Counted from the first letter of the stretch, positions 1-7,962 are shown. The stretch: DNA of 64,000 bases from JBQTKD01 sp052389435 (GCA_052389435.1 JBQTIB010000004.1:1-64000); one strand, 5' to 3'. Notes: a model not told the origin generated them from the sequence alone. Program-made: numbers and translations.

Positions 1-1011
1 CACCTGTACCGGGAGTGGCTGCCCGGGGCCGGACTCTTCGTGCCGGTGCCGGACCGGCGGCGTTCGACCTACCGCGTGGAGCGGATCGCCGACCACCCGC
101 TTTTCGCCGGGCTGAGCCCCGAGGACCTGACCTGGCGCAGGGGCGTGGCCGGTTTCTTCGCCCGTGGCCACCACCCCGTCCCCGACGGCGCGCAGGTGCT
201 GACCTGGCTGCACCACGACCGACCGGCGACCTATCTGGACCGGAGCAGCACCGCCGGGACGATCCTGGTGCACGCCACCGCCGACCTGGCCGGCTACCTC
301 GGAGATCGGCTCGTGGACTGGATCCTCGCCGAGGCCGCGCCGGTCCGACCGCCGCGCGGCGGCGGGCTGGCGGCCGTGTTCGGCGGAGGAGCGGCGCACC
401 ACCGCGCCCTGACCACCCCGAAGTACGCCCGCCACCTGACCGGCGGACTGCGCTACCTGCCGGACCTGTGCGACGCCGACCTCTCGAGGCTCGACGGGCT
501 GATCGTGCCGGAGCGCCTGCACCGCGGGATGCTCGCGCGTGCCGAGTCCGCCGTTCTCGGCCTGCTGGACGCCGGCGGCCTCGTGGTCGCCTTCTCCGGC
601 GGGGAACCCGTGCCGGAGTTCCTGCCGAACGTGGCCTGGGAGCACCGGCCGACGAACTTCTGGTGGTGGCTGGACCCCGATCCCGCCGCGCGACTCGTGC
701 TGGAGACGCCGGTGCCGGACCATCCGTTCTTCCAGCGCCTGTCGCTGAAGGACTGCACGTGGCACCACCACGGCGTGCTCGATCCGCCTCCGGGAGCCCA
801 ACCCCTGGTGACCCTGCCCGGCGGCGAGGTACTGCTCTACGTGGACCGCGCGTCCACGAAGGGCACGCTGGTGGTGAGCGCGCTGGACCCCCTGTGGCAC
901 TACGGCAGCTACTTCATGCCCGCCGCCGAACGCTTTCTGGACGGCTTTCTGCCGTGGGTCGCGGCGGTGGCCGACCCGCTCAGTCGAGAACGAGCAGTTC
1001 CTTCGTACTGA
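1..1011 (+). CDS. Glutamine-amidotransferase-like protein with internal duplication (5' end outside window)
   Basis: The frame is open from base 1, and the residues before the GTG at 40 look like real protein, so the start is probably upstream of the window. The product is soluble, with no signal peptide or membrane segment visible. A stretch around residues 165-195 (DGLIVP, then LLDAGGLVVAFSGG) resembles the central part of class I glutamine amidotransferase/ThuA-like folds, but I see no Cys-His-Glu triad. A segment near residues 27-105 is repeated near 233-305 (DHPLFAGLS/DHPFFQRLS, YLDRSSTAGT/YVDRASTKGT), so the protein seems to be two related halves. Its 3' end overlaps the convergent pepQ gene by 32 bases. 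Function unknown; a non-catalytic GATase-like protein is my best reading. Confidence 0.6.
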   Translation, partial: HLYREWLPGAGLFVPVPDRRRSTYRVERIADHPLFAGLSPEDLTWRRGVAGFFARGHHPVPDGAQVLTWLHHDRPATYLDRSSTAGTILVHATADLAGYLGDRLVDWILAEAAPVRPPRGGGLAAVFGGGAAHHRALTTPKYARHLTGGLRYLPDLCDADLSRLDGLIVPERLHRGMLARAESAVLGLLDAGGLVVAFSGGEPVPEFLPNVAWEHRPTNFWWWLDPDPAARLVLETPVPDHPFFQRLSLKDCTWHHHGVLDPPPGAQPLVTLPGGEVLLYVDRASTKGTLVVSALDPLWHYGSYFMPAAERFLDGFLPWVAAVADPLSRERAVPSY

Positions 1012-2062
1012 CCGTCAGCAGTTCGGGCCCGTCGGCACGCACCACGAGGGTGTCCTCGATCCGGACGCCGCCCAGACCGGGCAGGTACACGCCGGGCTCG
1101 ACGGTCACCGCGCCGGATTCCACCAGCTCTCCGGTTCCCGTCGGTCCGAGCAGCGGAGCCTCGTGGATGCGCAGCCCGACGCCGTGCCCGAGGCCGTGGC
1201 CGAACTGGTCGGCGTACCCGGCGGCGGCGATCACCGCCCGCGCCGCGGCGTCGACCTCCCGCACGTCCGCGCCCGGCGCCAGCGCCTCGCGGCCGGCGCG
1301 CTGGGCGGCGAACACGAGGTCGTAGACCTCGAGTTGCCAGTCCTGCGGATTCGCGGCGACGACGAAGGTGCGGGTCATGTCGGAGTGGTAGCCGTCGACC
1401 CGCGCCCCGAAATCGATCTTGAGGAAGTCGCCCTGGGCGATGCGACGGTCCGTCGGCCGGTGGTGGGGGATCGCCGAGTTGTCCCCCGAGGCCACGATGG
1501 TCTCGAAGGCCGCGGCCTCGGCCCCCTTGTCGAGCATGCGGCGCTCGAGTTCGCGGGCGACGTGCCGCTCGGTGCGCCCGAGCACGAGCCCCTCGAGGAC
1601 CTCGGCAAGCGCCGCGTCGGCGATCTCGGCGGCGCGGCGCAGCGCCTCGATCTCGTCGGCGTCCTTGCTCATCCGCAGCTTTTCGACCACCTGGGCCAGC
1701 GACACCAGCCCCGAGCCCGGGCACTGTTCCACCACGACGTCCCGCAGGTCCACGGTCACGTGGTGGGACTCGAAGCCGAGGCGGCGCACTCCGAGTTTCT
1801 CCGCGCGCTCGGCCAGAGCGGCGGCGCACGCGCGGTCGAGCAGGACCTCGACGTCCGGAGACTGCCGAGCCGCCTGCACCTCGTAGCGGCCGTCGGTGGC
1901 GAGCACGCTGCGGTTGCCGACGAGCAGCAGAGCGGCGTTGGAACCGGTGAACCCGGTGAGATATCGGACGTTGATCGGATCGGTGATCAGGGCGGCTTCG
2001 AGATCCGCGGCGGCGCAGTGCGCGCGCACCCCGTCCCTGCGTGCTGCGTGAACGTCGGGCAC
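980..2062 (-). CDS. pepQ: Xaa-Pro aminopeptidase / proline dipeptidase (M24)
   Basis: M24 'pita-bread' metallopeptidase that removes residues next to proline in peptide turnover; cytoplasmic. The N-terminal creatinase-like domain starts with DPINVRYLTGFTGSNAA, the usual opening of actinobacterial PepQ. The catalytic domain carries the expected dinuclear-metal ligands: FGARVDGYHSDMTRT (two Asp), GHGLGHGVGL (His), then the two Glu near VEPGV and RIEDT. I chose the GTG at 2062 because it gives 360 residues, the family length. The frame stays open far upstream to 2488, but that part is arginine-rich, crosses a terminator hairpin and is not protein-like. In M. tuberculosis pepQ follows the aro genes and precedes efp; here efp is not present and a convergent gene follows. 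Confidence 0.9.
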   Translation of the reverse strand: MPDVHAARRDGVRAHCAAADLEAALITDPINVRYLTGFTGSNAALLLVGNRSVLATDGRYEVQAARQSPDVEVLLDRACAAALAERAEKLGVRRLGFESHHVTVDLRDVVVEQCPGSGLVSLAQVVEKLRMSKDADEIEALRRAAEIADAALAEVLEGLVLGRTERHVARELERRMLDKGAEAAAFETIVASGDNSAIPHHRPTDRRIAQGDFLKIDFGARVDGYHSDMTRTFVVAANPQDWQLEVYDLVFAAQRAGREALAPGADVREVDAAARAVIAAAGYADQFGHGLGHGVGLRIHEAPLLGPTGTGELVESGAVTVEPGVYLPGLGGVRIEDTLVVRADGPELLTVSTKELLVLD

Positions 2063-2141
2063 CGCCTCAGGGTACGTCCGTGCATCCCCGTCGGAGCCGG
2101 TGCAACGCGAAATCCGCCGCGCAAATCCGTGGAGGGAAAGC

Positions 2142-2179
2142 GAAAGGCCCCGCCGTGTTCGGGGACGGCGGGGCCTTTC
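2142..2179. terminator. Strong 15-bp stem hairpin upstream of pepQ
   Basis: GAAAGGCCCCGCCGT pairs perfectly with ACGGCGGGGCCTTTC across an 8-base loop. Runs of A/T at both ends of the stem would suit a bidirectional terminator. It lies between the pepQ start and the metallothionein-like gene, so it probably stops transcription entering from the right. Confidence 0.7.
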
Positions 2180-2400
2180 CGATTGCGTCTGAGTTGTCAG
2201 GTATCCACGGACGCACCGCCCCCAGGATTCCGACGACTGCTGCCGGCAGTCCTCGCAACGCCTTGGGGCGGGTCGAGCATTTGGAGCTGTCTCCCACCAC
2301 GGAGTTGTCATCACCAAGGTGATCACTGACACAAGGTAATCAGTACATAGCGGACAGTGACAACCAAGTCTGAGCCAAGGAACCGCTGCTCGGAACGCAG

Positions 2401-2435
2401 AGGCCCCGTCCGCGATCGAGTCGCGAACGGGGCCT
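2401..2435 (-). terminator. Hairpin terminator of the metallothionein-like gene
   Basis: AGGCCCCGT pairs with ACGGGGCCT, and an inner CGCGA/TCGCG stem closes on a 5-base loop. It begins 18 bases past the stop codon of the small cysteine-rich gene, as expected for its own terminator. There is no U-tract. Confidence 0.65.
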
Positions 2436-2453
2436 CCGGGGCTGTCGAGTGCG

Positions 2454-2534
2454 TCAGGCGCCGCACTTGCAGGTGTCGCCGCAGCCACACGGGTTGCAAC
2501 TACATCCCTCGGTGTGCTTCTCGGGCTCGGTCAT
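2454..2534 (-). CDS. Metallothionein-like cysteine-rich 26-residue peptide
   Basis: A 26-codon gene beginning ATG with an excellent ribosome binding site (AAGGAG, 6 bases before the start). The product begins MTEPEKHTEG and continues with six cysteines in 14 residues at positions 11, 13, 16, 18, 22 and 24 (CSC, CGC and CKC), with His7 as a further possible ligand. There are no aromatic residues and no signal peptide. These are metallothionein features: a soft-metal (Cu+/Zn2+/Cd2+) thiolate cluster in the cytoplasm. It is about half the length of mycobacterial MymT (53 residues). Hairpins at 2401-2435 and 2609-2645 isolate it as a single-gene unit. The coding call is strong; metal binding is inferred from composition, and an unrelated cysteine-rich peptide remains possible. 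Confidence 0.72.
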   Translation of the reverse strand: MTEPEKHTEGCSCNPCGCGDTCKCGA

Positions 2535-2608
2535 CTCGACTCCTTGCTATGCGGTCGTCGACGTGCGGACGAGGTCAACGTACGCCTCGGGTGTAACGGA
2601 CGGGTGAA

Positions 2609-2645
2609 GACCCCCGCGGGCACCGTGCCTGTGCCCGCGGGGGTC
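2609..2645 (-). terminator. Perfect 15-bp hairpin terminator of the 2658-3089 gene
   Basis: GACCCCCGCGGGCAC pairs without mismatch to GTGCCCGCGGGGGTC around a 7-base loop, 12 bases past the stop codon of the secreted-protein gene. No U-tract follows, as is usual in high-GC actinobacteria. Confidence 0.75.
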
Positions 2646-2657
2646 GGTCGCAGGCGA

Positions 2658-3089
2658 TCAGGTGCCGCCGGCGCAGAGCAGCCTGCTGGGACCGGCCTGC
2701 TCGCCGGCGACGAGGAGGCGGACGCGGACGCAGGCGAGGGCGGAAGAGGCGTAGGACGCGCCGAAGCTTTCGGAGTTCCCGCCGCAGGCTCGGGCGCCCG
2801 CAGTGCGGATGGTGCTGTTGGCCGAGTTCAGCCAGGCGATCTCCACGCGGGCGCAGTCACCGCCGGAGGAGCGCACGCGGCCGGAGATTCGCCCGCGGAT
2901 CTCGCGCGGGTCCCCACCTCGGGACCAGTCGACCGAGCCGCGGACGGACGAGCCGTCTCCGGCGATGGAGAAGGGGTCCTGGTCGAAGCCTGCGGGCGCC
3001 TCTGGAACGGCCGCCGCGGACGTCGGCGCGAGCGTCGCGACGCCGACGACGAGCACGGCGGCGGCGAACCTGGTCGACCTAGCGCGCAC
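2658..3089 (-). CDS. Small secreted protein, four cysteines (unknown function)
   Basis: 143 residues from a GTG start with a clear GGAGGAGG ribosome binding site. The first ~28 residues form a Sec signal peptide (RARSTR, then a hydrophobic core rich in A/V/L, then TSAAA), so the mature protein is about 115 residues and exported. The mature part is Gly/Ser/Arg-rich with four cysteines (GDCARVE, ARACGGN, ALACVRV, RLLCAGG) that could form two disulfides. I recognise no family. It sits beside a second small secreted four-cysteine protein and a divergent ECF sigma factor, which makes an envelope or stress role plausible but unproven. Confidence 0.7.
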   Translation of the reverse strand: MRARSTRFAAAVLVVGVATLAPTSAAAVPEAPAGFDQDPFSIAGDGSSVRGSVDWSRGGDPREIRGRISGRVRSSGGDCARVEIAWLNSANSTIRTAGARACGGNSESFGASYASSALACVRVRLLVAGEQAGPSRLLCAGGT

Positions 3090-3185
3090 CGTCTCCTCCT
3101 CCTGTGGTTGGCACGCGGACTCCCCTCCGTCGCCCGCCTGTCCTCGGGGCGTCGGAGGTCCGATCATCCCGTGTCGTTCATCGCT

Positions 3186-3242
3186 TCGGTGGGCGGCGGC
3201 AACTTCGAGGACTGGTGTCGTGCACCAACCGCCGCCCACCGA
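3186..3242 (-). terminator. Hairpin terminator of the 3253-3723 gene
   Basis: TCGGTGGGCGGCGG pairs perfectly with CCGCCGCCCACCGA (14 bp). The 29-base loop can fold further (GGTG/CACC). It begins 10 bases past the stop codon of the gene to its right. Confidence 0.6.
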
Positions 3243-3252
3243 CAAGAAATCG

Positions 3253-3723
3253 CTACGAGGCGACGAAGCCCCGCGGGCGGTCCTGGCCATCCCGCATGCC
3301 GTCGCGACCACCGAAGTTGCCGTCGCGACCGCCGTTGTTGTTGCCGTTGCCAAAACCGTTGCCGTTGTTGCCGCCGCGACCGAAGCAGCGGACGTTGAAC
3401 GAAACGGTGCGCGTGTCCCGGTTGGCCCGGACGAACTTGACCTCGTTGCGGATGTCGCAACGACGAGGCTCGAACGCGGTGACCCGGTAGGTGCGACCCC
3501 GGTCCAGCCCGCGGAAGGTCTCGCAGTCTCCGTCGTCGATGCGCTTGAACTGCCCGGCGACGCGAACCGCCGCACCCCGGTCGCCGTTGATGCAGACCCT
3601 GATCTTGGCGTTGTCGCCACGCTGGGACGAGGCGGCTTCGGCCGCACCGGCGAGCGGCATGGAGAGAACGGAGATCGACAGAACTGCGGTGGCGGTGGCC
3701 GCCACGCGAGAAACGAGCTTCAT
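3253..3723 (-). CDS. Small secreted protein with Gly/Asn-rich tail, four cysteines
   Basis: 156 residues. The ATG at 3723 is chosen because AAAGGAG precedes it and a clean signal peptide follows (MKLVSRVAATATAVLS, hydrophobic, cleavage near GAAEA-AS). The mature part has a compact region with four cysteines (VCINGD, DCETF, RRCDIRN, VRCFGRG) and basic character, then a low-complexity tail of about 45 residues made of Gly, Asn, Arg and Asp (GNGFGNGNNNGG, FGGRDG). It is probably exported and disulfide-bonded. No family recognised. It is transcribed away from the ECF sigma gene, with 215 bases between the two starts. Confidence 0.7.
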   Translation of the reverse strand: MKLVSRVAATATAVLSISVLSMPLAGAAEAASSQRGDNAKIRVCINGDRGAAVRVAGQFKRIDDGDCETFRGLDRGRTYRVTAFEPRRCDIRNEVKFVRANRDTRTVSFNVRCFGRGGNNGNGFGNGNNNGGRDGNFGGRDGMRDGQDRPRGFVAS

Positions 3724-3938
3724 TGGCTGGTGCTCCTTTGGTGGGCCGCCCGTGTCCCCGGGCGGTCGCCGAAGCCCGGGCCGTGCCCCGGACTTCGGTC
3801 CTGCTCGTCGAGCCCGACGAATCGGTCGACAAGGGGCAATACGGACGCTCAACGCCATTCGGTTCTCCATCGCTTGGCAAAGTTCTTCGGGGCGTCAGTT
3901 CCTTGGACAGCAGGGCATTTCACGCATACCGTCGTCGC

Positions 3939-4496
3939 GTGGAGCGTGCGACTCTGGAGGCGTTTCGGGCGGGGGACCCGAGCGCCGTTCGCGCGGTCTA
4001 CGAGCGGTACGGCCGGTTGGTCTTCGCGGTGACGCTGCGCGTGCTCGGGGACCGGCAACTGGCCGAGGAAGCCACCCAGCAGACCTTCGTGCAGGCCTGG
4101 CGGGCGGCCCACTCCTACGACGCCGAGCGCGACCTGGCGCCGTGGCTCGCGACGATCGCCCGCCGCGCGGCGATCGACGTGCACCGCCGCGAGCCGGACC
4201 GCGCGAGTTCGTTGGACGACCCCGACAATCCCGTCGAGTGGAGCCGCGCCGAATCCTGGCGCTCCCAGCTCGGCGGGTTCGACAACGCCTACGAGGCGTG
4301 GACGGTCCGCGAAGCCGTCGACGCCCTGCCGATCGAGGAACGGGAGGTGGTCCGGTTGCAGCACCTCGAGGGGTTCACCCACGCCGAGATCGCCAAGCAC
4401 ATGGAGATCCCGATCGGCACCGTGAAGTCCCGCTCCAGCCGCGCGCACAAACGCCTCGCGGGGACGCTGGGCTACCTGCGAGAGGTCTCATCGTGA
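3939..4496 (+). CDS. ECF-family RNA polymerase sigma factor
   Basis: 185 residues with both ECF domains. Region 2 runs from about residue 10 (AVYERYGRLVFAVTLRVLG) through EATQQTFVQAW and the -10-reading helix ending in ATIARRAAIDVHRR. Region 4 is near residues 125-180 (ALPIEEREVVRLQHLEGFTHAEIAKH, then IPIGTVKSRSSRAHKRL), a helix-turn-helix for the -35 element. The GTG at 3939 gives normal length, but no ribosome binding site is visible, so the message may be leaderless; a TTG at 3903 is the alternative. It overlaps the downstream anti-sigma gene by four bases (GTGA), so the pair is co-translated. Target genes are not evident. Confidence 0.87.
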   Translation: MERATLEAFRAGDPSAVRAVYERYGRLVFAVTLRVLGDRQLAEEATQQTFVQAWRAAHSYDAERDLAPWLATIARRAAIDVHRREPDRASSLDDPDNPVEWSRAESWRSQLGGFDNAYEAWTVREAVDALPIEEREVVRLQHLEGFTHAEIAKHMEIPIGTVKSRSSRAHKRLAGTLGYLREVSS

Positions 4497-5767
4497 ACTC
4501 CTTCGACGACGAACAGGTGCTGGCGTATCTCGCCGGCGAAGGCGGCGACCTGCCGCCCTCGGCCGAGCTCGACGACCTGCGCGCGCTCCTCGCCGACCCG
4601 TTGACCTGGGAGCTGCCGCCCCCGTCGCTGGCCGACGACGTCGTCGCGGCGGTGGCCGTAGCCGCCTCCACCGCGCCGCGCCCGGCTGCGGCGGCCGCGG
4701 CCGAGTCGGCCCCCGTGGTCCTGCCGCTGCTCCCCCGCCGGCGGCGTTTCGCCCCCGCCGGGCTGACCGCCGCGGCGGTCGCGGCCTCGGTGGCGCTCGG
4801 AACGGTCGTCGGCGCCAACCTCGACGACACCTCCTCGCCGGGGACGGCGCCGCAGACGGCGCTGGCCGGGCAGGCGCAGCCGGTCGTGGTCCCGCCTGCC
4901 GGGCTGCCGTCCATCGCGGTCACCAGCGCGGAGAAGGAGCGGTTCACCGCCGCGGAGGACTTCGAGACCTCCGATCCGGCCGGCTTCGTGGACAAGGCGC
5001 CGAGCCTCGGCCGGTTCCCCGGGCTTCTGTACTGGCTCAGCGCCGCACCCGACGGATCGGCCCGGCTCTCCCGCGAGGTCGCGCAGATCTACGACAAGAA
5101 CGGGCGCGCCACCGGAGCCCTGCGCGCGCTGCTCAACCGTCGGCCCGCGGATCCGGACTTCCGCTCCCCGTGGCCCGCGGGAAGCTCCGGCGACGTCTTC
5201 GCCTCCCCCGGCGGCGCCGGGGACCAGTACCCCGCCGGGACCGCGGTGGTGTACCTGAACTCGGCGGCGCTGAAGGCACGGGCCTCGGCCGCCGAGGCGC
5301 GGGCCGCGATGCAGCAGGTGGTCTGGACGCTGCGGGCCAACGACCCGACGATCGCGGCCGTCGTGCTGAGCGCCAACTCCGAGAAGGACCGCACGGCCCT
5401 GGCCAAGCAGGGACTGTGGCGCAGCGGCGAGACCTTCGCCCGCCCCGTCCTGCCCGGAGACCCGGCGGCGACGCTGGCGCCGGTGCAGATCGACGGACCG
5501 TCCGAGGGCGCCACGCTGGCACCGCAGTCCTTCGCGGTGTCCGGGGCGGCGATTTCGGACAACGGCCGCATCCGCTGGGAGGTCCTCGATCGCGGGCAGA
5601 TGGTTCGCGGCGGCGAGGCGACCACCGCGGCCTGCTGTGGGCTGTCCCCCTACTCCTTCCAGCTCACCCTGCCGCCCGGGCGATACACGATCGTCGTGTA
5701 CCCCGGCCCGGTCGGTTCGGCGGGCGGCACCAGCCGGATCGTGGAGATCGGCGGCACCACCACCTGA
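4493..5767 (+). CDS. Membrane anti-sigma factor with extracellular GerMN and Gmad2 domains
   Basis: 424 residues, GTG start inside the sigma stop codon. A cytosolic N-terminus of about 80 residues (acidic, then Ala/Pro-rich) precedes an RRRR charge cluster and one membrane helix near residues 85-107 (GLTAAAVAASVALGTVVGA). Outside the membrane, about residues 170-320 read as a GerMN domain (AQIYDKNGRATGALRALLN, then TAVVYLNS, then AMQQVVWTL), and about 330-424 as an Ig-like Gmad2 domain (DGPSEGATL, QSFAVSGAA, IRWEVLDRG, LPPGRYTIVVYPGP). These domains are known from spore-germination and envelope lipoproteins. The arrangement suggests an envelope sensor that releases the sigma factor on signal. 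There is no HxxxCxxC zinc motif. It ends 7 bases from the convergent aroQ. Confidence 0.75.
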   Translation: MNSFDDEQVLAYLAGEGGDLPPSAELDDLRALLADPLTWELPPPSLADDVVAAVAVAASTAPRPAAAAAAESAPVVLPLLPRRRRFAPAGLTAAAVAASVALGTVVGANLDDTSSPGTAPQTALAGQAQPVVVPPAGLPSIAVTSAEKERFTAAEDFETSDPAGFVDKAPSLGRFPGLLYWLSAAPDGSARLSREVAQIYDKNGRATGALRALLNRRPADPDFRSPWPAGSSGDVFASPGGAGDQYPAGTAVVYLNSAALKARASAAEARAAMQQVVWTLRANDPTIAAVVLSANSEKDRTALAKQGLWRSGETFARPVLPGDPAATLAPVQIDGPSEGATLAPQSFAVSGAAISDNGRIRWEVLDRGQMVRGGEATTAACCGLSPYSFQLTLPPGRYTIVVYPGPVGSAGGTSRIVEIGGTTT

Positions 5768-5774
5768 GGCAACG

Positions 5775-6221
5775 TCAGAATGCTGCCAGGGCTCGAAGAG
5801 CCAGCCGATAGGAGTCGATTCCGAACCCGGCGATCGTGCCGGTGGCGACGGCCGCGATCACCGAGTTGTGGCGGAACTCCTCGCGCGCTGCCGGGTTGGA
5901 GATGTGGACCTCGATCAGCGGCGCCCGCAGTTGGGCGCAGGCGTCGCGCACGGCGTAGGAGTAGTGCGTGAACGCCGCGGGGTTCAGTACCACCGGAATG
6001 CGCGCGTCCGCGGCCGCGTGCAGCCAGCCCACCAGTTCGGCCTCGTCGTCGGTCTGCCGGACCTTGACGTCGAAGCCGAGCCCCTTGCCGGTGTCCTGGC
6101 AGGCGGCGATCAACCCCGCGAAGGTCGTGGCGCCGTAGACGTCCGGCTCCCGCGAGCCGAGACGCCCGAGGTTCGGCCCGTTCAGGACCCACACCTCGAC
6201 GGTTTCGCTCGGGTTCCCCAC
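5775..6221 (-). CDS. aroQ: 3-dehydroquinate dehydratase, type II
   Basis: 148 residues; converts 3-dehydroquinate to 3-dehydroshikimate, shikimate pathway step 3. The family signature is intact: VWVLNGPNLGRLGSREPDVYG (mostly conserved lid, with the catalytic Tyr in the final VYG), NPAAFTHYSYAVRDA and EVHISNPAAREEFRHNS, which supplies the catalytic His. Start chosen at the GTG at 6221, just before the conserved beta-strand. It lies 32 bases downstream of aroB and ends the aroC-aroK-aroB-aroQ operon. Confidence 0.93.
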   Translation of the reverse strand: MGNPSETVEVWVLNGPNLGRLGSREPDVYGATTFAGLIAACQDTGKGLGFDVKVRQTDDEAELVGWLHAAADARIPVVLNPAAFTHYSYAVRDACAQLRAPLIEVHISNPAAREEFRHNSVIAAVATGTIAGFGIDSYRLALRALAAF

Positions 6222-6253
6222 CCGTTCCCCGCCCGCCGCATTGGCTCGGCCGG

Positions 6254-7357
6254 TCACACCGACACCCGCCGGTAGGCCTCTTCCAGGTGTTCGGCCTCGG
6301 GGTCCCTGACGATGACCGGGACCGCGACGTCGTCGAGCACGACCAGGCGCAGGCTCGCGCCGCGGGACTTCTTGTCGATGCTCATCGCCGACCGCAGCTC
6401 GGTCCACTGGTCGGGCCGGTACCCCGTCGGCAGGCCGACGGCTTCGAGCAGCTCGCGGTGACGGGCGACCAGGTCCCTGTCGATGCGGCCCTGCAGCTGC
6501 GCGAGCTCGGCGACGAAGGTCATGCCGACGGCGACCGCCGGACCGTGCCGCCACTTGTACTGCTCGTTGCGCTCGATCGCGTGGCCCAGCGTGTGGCCGT
6601 AGTTGAGCATCTCCCGGCCGATGCCGCCGCCCTCGCCGGTCTCCTTCAGGTCCACCGAGACGACGTTCGCCTTGACCTGGATGGACCGGGTGATCAGCTC
6701 GCGGGTGTGCCGGCCCTCGGGAGAGGCGGCGTCGGCGGGCGCGGCGGCGACACGTTCGAGGATCTCGGGGTCGGCGATGAAGCCGGCCTTGATCACCTCG
6801 GCGAGGCCGCTGACCCACTCCGCGGCGGGCAGGGTGCGCAGCACCGCGAGGTCGCACAGCACGCCGGCGGGCTCGTGGAAGGAACCGACGAGGTTCTTGC
6901 CCTCGTCGGTGTTGATGCCGGTCTTGCCGCCGACGGCGGCGTCGACCATCGCGAGCAGCGTCGTCGGGACGTGCACGACCTTGACCCCGCGCAGCCAGGT
7001 GGCGGCGACGAAGCCGGCGAGATCGGTGGTGGCTCCGCCGCCGACGCTGACGATCGCGTCGCTGCGGGTGAAGGCGGCCTTGCCCAACTGCCACCAGCAC
7101 GTCGCGGCGACCGTCGCGGTCTTGGCGGCCTCCCCGTCGGGGATCTCCAGCGACAGGACCCGATAGCCGGCCTTGGCCAGGTGTTCGCCGATCGCCCCGC
7201 CGAGGAACCGCAACGGCTCGGGACAGACGACCGCGACCGACGCGACGTCGGGACCGAGCAGGGCGGGGAGTTCCCCGGCCAGTCCGTACCCGACCAGCAC
7301 GTCGTAGGGGCTTGCGCCGCCGACGTGGATGCGATCCGGTTCGTCCTTCAAGCTCAT
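6254..7357 (-). CDS. aroB: 3-dehydroquinate synthase
   Basis: 367 residues; NAD-dependent cyclisation of DAHP to 3-dehydroquinate. Visible motifs: the NAD-binding region GGGATTDLAGFVAATWLRG, VPTTLLAMVDAAVGGKTGIN, the metal ligands in GLAEVIKAGF, HTLGHAIE and HGPAVAVGM. The ATG has an AGGAGG ribosome binding site, and its first bases overlap the aroK stop codon (ATGA), indicating translational coupling. Length is normal for the family. Confidence 0.95.
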   Translation of the reverse strand: MSLKDEPDRIHVGGASPYDVLVGYGLAGELPALLGPDVASVAVVCPEPLRFLGGAIGEHLAKAGYRVLSLEIPDGEAAKTATVAATCWWQLGKAAFTRSDAIVSVGGGATTDLAGFVAATWLRGVKVVHVPTTLLAMVDAAVGGKTGINTDEGKNLVGSFHEPAGVLCDLAVLRTLPAAEWVSGLAEVIKAGFIADPEILERVAAAPADAASPEGRHTRELITRSIQVKANVVSVDLKETGEGGGIGREMLNYGHTLGHAIERNEQYKWRHGPAVAVGMTFVAELAQLQGRIDRDLVARHRELLEAVGLPTGYRPDQWTELRSAMSIDKKSRGASLRLVVLDDVAVPVIVRDPEAEHLEEAYRRVSV

Positions 7358-7962
7358 GGATGCCCTCCTGCGAGGTCGGCGGGAGAGGGACGGTGGCGCT
7401 GGCGTTCCCGGACGGCCGAGAGCACCTTTCCGACGACCTCGGGGATCTGACCGTCGGCTCCGATGACCACGCTCGCCACCTCGAGGTAGAGGGGGCGGCG
7501 CTCGTCGAGGAGTGCCTTCAGCGTTGCCCGGGGGTTGCCGATCAGCAGGGGCCGGTCCCGGTTCAGGCCGACCCGGCGGGCGGCGGTGGACAGCGTGACG
7601 TCGAGGTAGATCACGTGGTGGTCGGCCAACGCCTTGCGGGTCGCCTCGGCGAGGATGGCCCCGCCGCCGAGGGACAGGATGCCGTCGCACTCGTGCAGGG
7701 CCGTCGCGACCGCCTGGATCTCCAGCGCGCGGAAGGCGGCCTCGCCGTCGTCGACGAAGATCTGCGCCACGGGTTTGCCCGCGAGTTCGACGATGTCCGC
7801 GTCGGTGTCGCGGAAGGCCAGGCCGAGGCGGGCCGCGATCACCCGGCCGATCGTGCTCTTGCCCGCGCCCGGCGCACCGACCAGGACCGCGCGGGGGCGT
7901 ACCTCGCGCGGCCGATCGGCGCCCACGTCGTGCGGGCTCGCGGGGCCGGCGGTCTCGCTCAT
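7354..7962 (-). CDS. aroK: Shikimate kinase
   Basis: 202 residues; phosphorylates shikimate at O3 using ATP. The Walker A loop is GAPGAGKST (near residue 30); the shikimate-binding residues appear in DTDADIVE, in the FRALE motif and in LSLGGGAI; the lid has LNRDRPLL. The N-terminus is about 25 residues longer than the shortest family members and is polar. Overlaps aroC and aroB by four bases at each end (ATGA), so the three genes form a coupled operon. Confidence 0.94.
   Translation of the reverse strand: MSETAGPASPHDVGADRPREVRPRAVLVGAPGAGKSTIGRVIAARLGLAFRDTDADIVELAGKPVAQIFVDDGEAAFRALEIQAVATALHECDGILSLGGGAILAEATRKALADHHVIYLDVTLSTAARRVGLNRDRPLLIGNPRATLKALLDERRPLYLEVASVVIGADGQIPEVVGKVLSAVRERQRHRPSPADLAGGHP

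Noticed and set aside
2063..2488. N-terminal extension of pepQ to about 500 residues
   Set aside because: The extension crosses a perfect terminator stem, is arginine-rich and unlike any peptidase; the GTG at 2062 gives the family length.
3844..3865. Possible ECF promoter (GAACC then CGTC, minus strand) for the 3253-3723 gene
   Set aside because: The spacing is about 14 bases between AAC and CGTC, two to three shorter than usual, so I did not call it.
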